From: Angiostrongylus vasorum
Taxonomy: Eukaryota; Nematoda; Chromadorea; Rhabditida; Metastrongylidae
DNA: 64,000 bases
Reading direction: 5' to 3'
Assembly (NCBI GenBank): GCA_018806985.1
Contig: JADANN010000415.1
Span: forward strand, 124,001-188,000
Made by a program: the position numbers and the translations under genes. Positions 56,705 to 64,000 of the stretch are shown piece by piece. Numbering within the stretch: position 1 is the stretch's first letter; each line of letters begins with the position of its first letter. The notes beneath the pieces were generated by a model, which saw only the letters and a program-made list of their open reading frames with translations, did no database searches and was not told where the DNA came from.

Positions 56705-57540
56705 AGAAAAAAAATACATAAACTATTTGCTTCCATTTTCTCACTTCTGTATTAATGTTAATAGTTGGTGGATGTTCATCTACTTTACGTCAGTGATTCC
56801 GATCCATCCAAGGCAAGGCTACGTTGTATGAACGGGATAATTTGATTTCTCTGTGATGACAGTGGACCCACTAAATAGATCTCCTTTCCCTACTGGCTCG
56901 AATGCGCTCCTTTCTGTGTAAAAAGCGACATTACTCATGCATATCTGTCAAAAGGACAAACAGACAACTGACTGGGTAGTACATAATAGGTCGTAGGTCC
57001 AATTTTCAGCAATAGGAAAAACTCCTTAGGTCACTTTGTTTCCGAGTAGCTAAGAAAGATGGTTAACACGTTTAAAACATTCGTTAACATTTCAGTAAAT
57101 TTCTTGCCTTCGGTTCCGACTTTTCCTTTTTCGGGATGTGAATCCATGAACTACGACTGCGAGGTCTTCACTGTACGAAGTCGCCAAAATTTATGGATCA
57201 TAGGGAAATTTTTCTAGAAAAATCTGCTATTAGTTATCCGAACACGGAACAATGGCGGATTTTTCGCGACCTAATGCGGTTTCCAACCAGCGTATAATGT
57301 CTTAACTGCACCGCACAGTCAAGCTATTGCGCTTCTTGTGTCTCTGAGCTCTGCAAAGAAGGACAAGTTTCTCTTTTTTTCAAAACTCCATAATTTTCTA
57401 CTTCGACCAGCAAACAATGTTCGAAGCAAAATCACATTCAAATATTGGTAAAGGCCACAGTTATTTGGAACTAATTTAATACTTTCGAAGAAGGGATATT
57501 TGGAAGAAAAACAGGCTTTCACAATGAATAGGTGCTAGGT
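56705..57540. other. Intron sequence of the polycystin-like gene, nothing further seen
   Basis: AT-rich, short frames only. Confidence 0.35.
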
Positions 57541-57546
57541 ACTTAC

Positions 57547-57736
57547 ATTAAACAAAGGACGATCATCTAGTCTGTATATTAGATCACTGTGTTTCAAATA
57601 CGAGGTAGCCGAACGGCGCCTAAGCGAAGAAGAACACCGCGGACATGATGGCGAAGCCACCGATATCCTTCGTGGAGCGTGGGAGTATTGCCAACAACTG
57701 GTTCATCGTCCTGTTGAATCCAATGTAGTTGAAAAT
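57547..57736 (-). pseudogene. Polycystin-like gene, S4-S5 linker and S5 exon, three lesions
   Basis: Reads [18 protein letters not shown], then [18 protein letters not shown], an in-frame TAG (57620-57622) where the family has Tyr, then APFGYLVFET. One extra base near 57586 shifts the frame before DLIYRLDDRPLFN and a strong donor (GTAAGTACC). The acceptor position reads TTTTTTCAT, not CAG. Confidence 0.8.
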
Positions 57737-58269
57737 ATGAAAAAATTGACACATCTAGATAGGACGTTTTTCTGAGCCAAACAATTCTAGCATCACAATA
57801 CTGTAACCAATAAGCGATCAGATTTAACATAAACCACTTGTCCTTTTGTTGACCGCACATATAGGCCACAGTCGTGCAGTATGTTCTGTTTGTTTACGGT
57901 AGCCAGATTGTCGTGTTTTAAGACAAAGATTGCTGTGAAAAGGTTTACTCATCGGATCTTTTCATTTACGCATCTTTCAACTAGGCGGTATCACCACAGA
58001 TTCACCTTCCAGAATCAAGCAGATACGCAGCAAAGACTTGTCAACTAACCAGTTCTCACGCTACTGTACCTAATCATTCGTTTTGAAAACTAATAAAACC
58101 GTTGCTGAAGTACCACAGCCGCGCTGATTTGAACCGATTGTCACAGCTGCTCATTCTTGCGATGTTATTCTTTGTAGCCGCATCGAGTCGAATTCATTGC
58201 ACCGCTCGAACGAAGTAATCTCACTCGATAGCTCCCTTTGGTTATCGTAGGTTGTTCGTACGTTCGTCG

Positions 58270-58390
58270 TAGCAGCCGAAGCCACATATAGAAATTTGGA
58301 CGACTTTCGTGGATGATGGATGCGAGGAAACGAATGGAATGCGAGAAGTGCCGCGATCCGCACAGTGGAAGTGAAGGAAGAACAAGTCAT
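58270..58390 (+). repeat. Family S3, tail fragment
   Basis: CAGCCGAAGCCACATATAGA, GAGGAAACGAATGGAATGCG, GATCCGCACAGTGGAAG. Confidence 0.7.
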
Positions 58391-58544
58391 GTAAGAAGAA
58401 GTAGAAACGGTGCTTTCTGTGAGATAACCTTTCACAAACGCTTTCTCATGTGATGTTGATGCGAAGCCTGCTTCCTTTCTATAATTAACTAGTAAGGTGA
58501 AGCCCTGCTAGAACTAAAAACCAATTGTCTGATATCAAATTTAA

Positions 58545-58610
58545 TATCAACAGTAATAATCAATAATAATAATCAATAATAATCGAATATCAATATCAAT
58601 CAACTGTCCG
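58545..58610. repeat. AAT/ATC-rich simple sequence
   Basis: TAATAATCAATAATAATAATC-type repeats in an intron. Confidence 0.8.
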
Positions 58611-58659
58611 ATATCAAATTCATCTGTCATCATAATCTATTAGTTATTGGTTCAAATAC

Positions 58660-58789
58660 CTTGATCCACGTAAGAAACAGTATCAATGCTGCAACATTAT
58701 TAAAATTTTCTTGTGTATCAAGCACATCATCGAAAAAAGCACCAGTGATGACATCTAGAAAGAATGTGTTCATCCTCATCGACTTCATT
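58660..58789 (-). pseudogene. Polycystin-like gene, S3-S4 exon
   Basis: Acceptor TTTTTTACAG, donor AAG then GTATTT. TQENFNNVAALILFLTWIK matches the S4 region (FNN..A..LFLTWIK). Its phase does not match the donor of the previous exon. Confidence 0.75.
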
Positions 58790-58838
58790 CTGTAAAAAAT
58801 CATTCCAATTGATTATATAAGAGAGGGTGAGCACTCAC

Positions 58839-58914
58839 TTTCGATGACACTCTTAACCCGGTCGGCATCGGTGGTCATCCGATCGTAGTTGAGAAAAACT
58901 ACGGCAACGCATAG
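58839..58914 (-). pseudogene. Polycystin-like gene, S3 exon
   Basis: Acceptor ATTTCTTAG (phase 0), donor GAAA then GTGAGT (phase 1). Encodes LCVAVVFLNYDRMTTDADRV. Confidence 0.7.
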
Positions 58915-58989
58915 CTAAGAAATCGAACGGAAGAAAAGACCTCAAAGTTCAGAAATAGGCTTAGAATTACAAAGGCAAGACCACTCTAC

Positions 58990-59088
58990 CGAGAATAGCG
59001 TTATGTCGACAACATTCCAGAATGATAGCAAGTACTTAAGGCGAAAACGAATCAAATCGAGAAGAATTTCTTCGACAATGTAATAAAT
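58990..59088 (-). pseudogene. Polycystin-like gene, S2-S3 exon
   Basis: Acceptor TTCGTTTCAG, donor TCG then GTAGAG, 33 codons in phase 0. IYYIVEEILLDLIRFRLKYL then SFWNVVDITLFS, the family's YY.VEE and FWN.LD signatures. Confidence 0.85.
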
Positions 59089-59411
59089 CTGAAACGAATG
59101 CAACAAGAATTCTACAGTACCTCTGCTTTATTTCTGTGTAGAAGTAAAAAGCTACAAAACACAAAATTAGGAACTTAAGAAAAATAGTGAAAAGAACACT
59201 TGGAATGGAATCTCTAACTTTATGGCAGCGTTTTCTGTTCATCTTTGTTCTTTACAAATTCGGTATTTCTTTGGTAGTTATCGTGCAATAGTGGACACTA
59301 ACCCTCTTCGAATTAAAAAATTTCTCAAAGATTTTCCCTGCGAAATTTTTACGTTCGACGAAAATATTCCTTAATCTCGGTTTTCAGATCCTAAGATGGT
59401 TGCATAATAGA

Positions 59412-59690
59412 AGGAGAAAGCTCTTGATCAATCCCTGAAGGATGCGCCATGCATTCGACTTCATCAAGCATTGTTTGGACGTGATTGAATGCACATTTAG
59501 CCTTTACAATGACTCGCGGTGGCCTGGCCTACCGATGTATTAAGCTGGTGCTGCTATCCTCCCAGACAAGTGTGGTACCAATTTGCCGATTCCAGAGGGA
59601 TGGATGGCTTGGTGGATTATGGACGCGTGGATCGATTCCACGAGTGTGCTGCAGGGTGCCCCCGACCACTGCGCCACGCGCGCCTCTAGA
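59412..59690 (-). repeat. SINE family S1
   Basis: Reversed copy from GAAAGCTCTTGATCAATCCC to CACTGCGCCACGCGCGCC. Intron of the polycystin-like gene. Confidence 0.85.
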
Positions 59691-60358
59691 TGGTTGCATA
59701 GAGTAGAAGCAGTTGAAGAGGAGCTCCTTGAGTCGCCTACTTTACAAAGTAAAAAAAAACCGGTCTAGACAGTTTTCTTTCGTCTTTCAGGAATTCGCTT
59801 TCAAAGAAAATGAAAGCTGCATTCATACTGAATGCTCAGTTTCTTAATGTTCATGAACCTACTTCTTGAACCACATGACTCTGTGATGCAAAAGTATAAA
59901 GCTAGGCTTTTGTTTTCAGTTCTGGAAACTGGACGGATACTAATGATTCTTTAGAAAAACAAATTATTTTTTGCTCATTTTATCATATATGACGCAACTC
60001 CACACACTCTGTGGTTCCAAGAACTTACTCCATTCTGTTGATTGTCCCGCATTCGTCATCAACTATGGTCTTCGAATTTGTGCGTGGGTTTAATTTTTTT
60101 TATGTCTTTTTTAAACGTCGTTTAGTTCTGATAGAGTAGATTCTCCTTGGAACCCCTAAGCCTGCTGATAGCCAGAAACTTTTCAGACCTTTGGATTCAC
60201 GACTTTGGACAGAAAGGAGTCTTGGTTAACTTGATGGATGACGAACCAGAGCCTTAGGCTTGTTATACGTAATCACTATCATTACTCTCCCTGTGGAAAA
60301 AAAGGAACGAGGAAGAAACAAGACGTTGTAATAGGTCGTTCGTAAAAGAGCTCCTTAC

Positions 60359-60491
60359 GACGAAGCCGAGAAATATTCCTTTAAGAACAATCAGCGTTTT
60401 ACCGAACGAGCCAAAGTAACGGATTAAATCATACGTGCTGAAGCGGTACGACGGAAGCACTCCACCAGAAGCCGGTAATTCAAGGAATAGG
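60359..60491 (-). pseudogene. Polycystin-like gene, end of TOP domain and start of S2
   Basis: Acceptor ACAATTACAG (phase 2), donor GTC then GTAAGG (phase 0). LFLELPASGGVLPSYRF then DLIRYFGSFGKTLIVLKGIF. Confidence 0.8.
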
Positions 60492-60633
60492 CTGTAATTG
60501 TGTGGATGCACAAGCAGTTATCAACGCCAAAAAAGACTACAGAGGCTTAAATGTGAGTGTTGTAATCGTGAAGGTTATGAAAATCTAGAAGTCATACCGA
60601 GCGATGCAAAACAGGTTAACATTTGCATTGAAC

Positions 60634-60687
60634 ATTTGTGAAATCGATTATGACAACTCTCGTCGCCCGATCGATCCATCGATTACT
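60634..60687 (-). pseudogene. Polycystin-like gene, TOP domain exon
   Basis: Acceptor GGGTTTTCAG. SNRWIDRATRVVIIDFTN matches the family's WLDRGTRAVFIDFT. The donor is uncertain (AAT then GTTCAA) and does not give the phase needed by the next exon. Confidence 0.75.
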
Positions 60688-61282
60688 CTGAAAACCCATT
60701 ACCGATCGAAGGAAAGGAAATGAGTTATGAGACACAACATATGAAGAGCAGAAGGAAACAATTTTTATGTCATCACTTGCAAATAGTGACTTTTCAGGCA
60801 GACGGTTTCCACGGCGGAAACTTATAATGGATAGGATACTCTCAAGTAGAATTGCTTGGCACTTTTCATTCTTCATTACTTCATTTTACTTCCATTTTTC
60901 TCACTCTCTGAACCTTTAACTATAGAGATGAACGAAGAAAAAGGAAATCTCTTACGAGAATAAAATGAGAAAACGGAGATACAAGAAGAAATTCAGCAAG
61001 ATATAATGTTAAATGAATTGGACCGAAAATAACGATTGTCACGATTTTTTGAGATGAAGACATAAACAGAATAAAAAATGAGCAATGCAGTTGAAAAGCA
61101 GAAAGATCAATAGAACGTAGTAGAGAATAGAACAGAAAAAGAGAGATAGAGATGAAAGAAAGGTAATGGAAGATGAAAAATGGGAAAGCATGGTGTGGAA
61201 AATATCAAAAAAAATTTTAGTAAAAAAAAGAATTTGTTAGGAATTCCAGGGGCATTTCAAGGAGAAAGAAGATAAGAAGAAC

Positions 61283-61308
61283 CTTAACATCAGTCAGAAG
61301 AGCAGATG
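61283..61308 (-). pseudogene. Polycystin-like gene, 26-nt micro-exon
   Basis: Acceptor TTTTTTTGCAG, donor AAG then GTTCTTC, phase 1 to 0. SALLTDVK joins smoothly to SNRWIDR of the next exon. Confidence 0.55.
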
Positions 61309-61351
61309 CTGCAAAAAAAGTTGTCAAGCAGAAGACGAAGGATAAAACGAC

Positions 61352-61442
61352 CACCACCATAGTCAGCAATGAAACCTTGAATCATCCTGGTGGTGAAAAT
61401 TCCTTCGGATTGATAAATGTAACTAAAATCGGGATTCATAGC
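61352..61442 (-). pseudogene. Polycystin-like gene, TOP domain exon with YGGG motif
   Basis: Acceptor ATCCTATAG. SYIYQSEGIFTTRMIQGFIA then DYGG, like the family's W.Y.S....G....YSGGG. The donor (GTG then GTCGTT) is weak but gives the right phase. Confidence 0.65.
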
Positions 61443-61499
61443 CTATAGGATCTTGTGAAATACTATAGTAAACCGACTCTCATTTGACTTCGGCATGAA

Positions 61500-61725
61500 T
61501 GATCAATATACCTTCCTTTATTCACAAGCTAACACGAGATTGTTGTCAGACATTTATTCGGCCAGTGTTTCGACTTCTTCGCCTTTTTTCAAAGCCGATG
61601 ATACTAGTCGTCGACGGTCCACAGTTACTCGTCCTGTCGCTGTGGTGTCTTCGCCGTCGTATCGAAGAACGTCAAGCGAATGAACCGTTTTATCAACCTC
61701 GTGTTAGGTTATCGATGAAAGAATA
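61500..61725 (-). repeat. Repeat family T, complete with inverted ends
   Basis: AAGCTAACACGAGATTGTTG at the left, TATCAACCTCGTGTTAGG at the right. On the minus strand it holds GGCTTTGAAAAAAGGCGAAG and AAGTCGAAACACTGGCC, similar in layout to the hammerhead-like core of the Penelope-like ends. Confidence 0.65.
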
Positions 61726-61729
61726 ATTA

Positions 61730-62090
61730 TTGGTTAATCATGTAGGAGGCAAGCTAAGTTTTGAAATATAGATCCTTAGGAATTTCTAATTTGGAGAGAT
61801 GTCAACTTCAAGTTTGCTGTTGTGGACTTCAATTTCAAGTACGGTAATCGCCTTGATTTCGTTGGATGAAGTAGTTTCATATGGTATGTTTTTCATTTCA
61901 AATTGTCGCTTTACAGCTAATTAAGGGGATACATGTGGATAGAAGGACCTGCCATAAGTTCTAGTGGATTATTGAAGCATACTGATTACAAAGCCTATTG
62001 GGAGTTCTTCAGCGACATCGCCATAATCAGGAGTCTCACTTATGATTATTGCCCGTGTTCACTTGAAACAGAGACTGTTAATTAATCGAT
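61730..62090. other. Intron sequence, nothing further seen
   Basis: AT-rich, no motif. Confidence 0.3.
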
Positions 62091-62094
62091 TATA

Positions 62095-62470
62095 TCGTCT
62101 CGGGAGCGGATATTACAGTAGTAGTGATGTCTGTCACCACAAGCATGGCGGTAGTTTGATTCCGCTCCGGGCCAACCAGGCCTCTAATTTCTCCGGGGTC
62201 GGGAAATAGGCCGCTGACTTGTGTGAGAAGAAACCACTCTCTGCAATAAAATTGGGAACGCTCCAGCCCGGCTAACTCTCTGCAATAAAATTGGGAACGC
62301 TCCAGCCCGGCTATCTCAGGACTCCAGGAAAAATTTCTCGACCAGCATTCTACAACATTCAAGATTAAATCGAAATCCTCAAGCAGCAACCGAAGCCACA
62401 CGTAAAGCTGGAAGATCTTCGTAGTGTATGTGAGAAGTGCTGGGATCCGCACAATAGACGTGAAAACGAA
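62095..62470 (+). repeat. Family S3 with a 39-bp perfect tandem duplication
   Basis: Head GGGAGCGGATATTACAGTAG, then the unit beginning ACTCTCTGCAATAAAATTGG twice (62236-62274 and 62275-62313), then the usual tail. Confidence 0.85.
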
Positions 62471-62666
62471 TCAAGTAAATTATGTAGAAAGAAGTGTTGT
62501 CTCGACATATATCGTTGTATAAACCGCTATTGGTGGAATCAAGTGTTGTTATTTCGCGCATCTCTTTCCGCTATTTTCTTGAACTTTTCCCATCATTCCG
62601 GTCATCTGGAAAATCAGTTAGACATTGGCGATATTTTCTCACCATGTTGACTCAGCTTAGATGAAC

Positions 62667-62786
62667 CTAAAGCTCAGAATTAGCTGGCCCAAACGAGTTT
62701 CTATCTTCCACGGAACGATGGTAGTTAGCGAAGCACTGCGTGATTTCACGAGAAAAAACTACGTACCACTTCACATGAGTCGTGAA
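62667..62786 (-). pseudogene. Polycystin-like gene, TOP domain exon ending in TAG
   Basis: Acceptor CGGGTAG, donor TAG then GTTCAT, phase 0. VVFSREITQCFANYHRSVED then RNSFGPANSEL and a stop as the last codon. The family's first disulfide Cys appears as Trp or Tyr, while the second (QCFANY) is present. Confidence 0.75.
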
Positions 62787-62881
62787 CTACCCGAAACGAA
62801 TCATTTTTTTGTCGTATGTTTTCCTAAACGAATCATTGCAAGAAGGCATCCAGTGCTCTAAAACTCTTTTAGATCACTCAC

Positions 62882-63004
62882 TTTAAGCATCCTTATATGT
62901 GGTCGTCCCAGTAGTTTATTGTGGTAGTACACCATGTTGATATCTTCTGCAGTTGTTGGTGAGTCGGTTTTACACAGGCTCGTAAGAAACTCATCTTCCA
63001 GAAA
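62882..63004 (-). pseudogene. Polycystin-like gene, most 5' exon found
   Basis: Acceptor AAATTTCAG, donor AAA then GTGAGTG, 41 codons in phase 0. FLEDEFLTSLCKTDSPTTAE then YYHNKLLGRPHIRMLK, like the family's N.LLG.PRLRQLKV. Confidence 0.8.
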
Positions 63005-63032
63005 CTGAAATTTAAGTGTATTTTAATTCACT

Positions 63033-63318
63033 TAGGGGGCCTGTAGCGCATTGGTCAGAGGCCTCCTGCCATACACACGAGGAATCGATCCTCGCGGCCA
63101 CGGCCCATCAAGACTTTCATCCCTCCAGGGTCCGCAAATTGGTACCAGACTTATCTGGAAGGATAGCAGCACTGGCTCGATACATTTGTAGGCCACAGCG
63201 AGTCATTGTAGAGGCCAGATATGCATTCAGTCACCTCCAAACGATGTTTAATGAAGTCGAATGCATGGCGCATCCCTCAGGGGATTGATCAACTCCGAGA
63301 GCTTTATCCTTTTTTCCT
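63033..63318 (+). repeat. SINE family S1
   Basis: Head GGGGCCTGTAGCGCATTGG, B-box-like GGAATCGATCCTCGC, tail GAGAGCTTTATCCTTTTTTC. Confidence 0.9.
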
Positions 63319-63319
63319 T

Positions 63320-64000
63320 TTTTCAAATTTCACGCTGCTTAATTAGAACCAAAATACTTTTATTTAGGGCAAACAATCTTCTTTTTTAATTGTAATCGTT
63401 TAGAAACACCCAGCGCCAATAACTGACATTTAACGAAGAAGCAAACCAGAATATCACCATGGTAAAGAAAAACACCCTTTTAACATACCTGATATACCAC
63501 GCGGGAAAACGATTGCGCAACAACCCATTCTCTTCTTTACTAGAATGGAAGTTGTATATGTATCAAAACAATTCATTGCATTGCAATATATTTTGAAATG
63601 CTCTTATAGGAAGACGTAGCAAAGTATACTGAGAGCAATAAGTCTTGATTCGGTATCTACTGAGATCCCAGAGCTGGGTAGGAAAGCTATCAGCCCTGAA
63701 GGCATAGTACAATCTCGAAACTCTCATACGGCGGTGGATGAAGCTAATATCTGTAGGTGCTCGTCCTCTGATTATACAACGTAAGTACATATTGCACCTG
63801 AAATACACACTGGTTGGATCTTTTCTTTGATTCCGCAAATCGAAAAAAACACGCCTTGCATCCTTTAGTGTTGGGAAGCTGGCTGCCCACTGTTCTGTGT
63901 GAATAAGAAGACTGATTACATAGATCGACAGGCGGCTGTCAACCGTTGTATACGTTGGTTAGATAGGCTTATAACCTGTAGGACACATGGTAAATTCGAA
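63320..64000. other. Probable 5' intron or exon region of the polycystin-like gene, unresolved
   Basis: A minus-strand segment ending at a good donor (ATCAG then GTATGTT, near 63488) may be the next exon upstream, but the frame cannot be fixed. The minus frame 63563-63838 is long but unrecognised. Confidence 0.25.

Larger units (their letters stand above)
51482..63004 (-). pseudogene. Polycystin-2/TRPP-type channel gene, multi-exon, with disabling lesions
   Basis: Exons in transcript order: 62882-63004, 62667-62786, 61352-61442, 61283-61308, 60634-60687, 60359-60491, 58990-59088, 58839-58914, 58660-58789, 57547-57736, 56074-56226, 51934-52023 and 51482-51787. In order they give the extracellular polycystin (TOP) domain, helices S1-S5, the pore, S6 and a C-terminal region. 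Functional relatives are ciliary cation channels of sensory neurons (nematode pkd-2). Landmarks are [52 protein letters not shown] and NMFLPIINDSY. Lesions: TAG at 62667-62669 ending its exon, a phase clash between 58839 and 58789, an acceptor reading CAT before 57736, TAG at 57620-57622, an extra base near 57586 and a frame break in A7 near 51760. The pore filter reads RCD where the family has LGD. The 5' part is missing. A decayed paralogue is likelier than a working gene. Confidence 0.8.

Noticed and set aside
59036..59242. Hydrophobic minus frame FLKFLILCFVAFYFYTEI
   Set aside because: Looks membrane-like but overlaps the intron and part of the S2-S3 exon in the wrong frame; its splice phase does not fit.
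63563..63838. 91-codon minus frame near the right edge
   Set aside because: Long and basic but with no motif, and not matching the N-terminal part of polycystins.

Overview
The window reads as a stretch of nematode nuclear genome, most likely a clade V strongylid (hookworm-like) worm. The reasons are the splice signals (TTTCAG or TTTTAG acceptors, GTAAGT or GTGAGT donors), short exons scattered through repeat-rich introns, RTE-type retroposons, mariner fragments, and a dense population of short tRNA-like dispersed repeats. Nothing looks prokaryotic, and there is no operon of intact genes. Most long ORFs here are repeats or chance frames; the real genes lie in short spliced exons that must be pieced together by splice phase.

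Genes, left to right. An arginine kinase exon sits on + at 1-356. Unassigned minus-strand exons at 7.6-10.1 kb include one fibronectin type III half-domain and one coiled coil. CUB-like exons lie at 14.2-14.55 kb (-), with weaker candidates at 15.6, 19.0 and 44.6 kb. Two larger genes can be assembled, both on the minus strand. The first is a seven-EGF-repeat gene at 33.79-41.88 kb: eight exons joined by matching phase-1 introns and ending in a stop. The second is a polycystin-2/TRPP-type channel gene at 51.48-63.00 kb, at least thirteen exons, carrying stop codons, frame breaks, a lost acceptor and an altered selectivity filter, so probably a pseudogene or decaying paralogue.

Mobile DNA makes up much of the rest. 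RTE-type non-LTR copies lie at 11.15-13.69, 16.1-16.6, 19.9-20.9 and 34.2-35.6 kb. A Penelope-like retroelement (reverse transcriptase plus GIY-YIG endonuclease) runs from 29.7 to 32.7 kb and is split by another repeat. Its terminal sequences, repeated at 20.3, 32.6, 33.4, 50.1 and 50.3 kb, carry a hammerhead-ribozyme-like core. Mariner pieces lie at 4.2 and 32.9 kb. A 1.23-kb unclassified element at 5.09-6.33 kb has a perfect 14-bp target-site duplication and two relatives (30.4 and 54.8 kb).

Short dispersed repeats include about 20 copies of a tRNA-like SINE (S1), a foldback/MITE-like family with long inverted arms (F2), and a third tRNA-like family (S3). Smaller groups are a family with inverted TAACACGAG-type ends and a pair of roughly 350-bp repeats. 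Microsatellites (TA, GA, AAT) and a GACTGAGGA-type minisatellite complete the picture. Stretches with nothing recognisable are noted in the list. All homology calls are by eye from remembered family motifs; no search was run.
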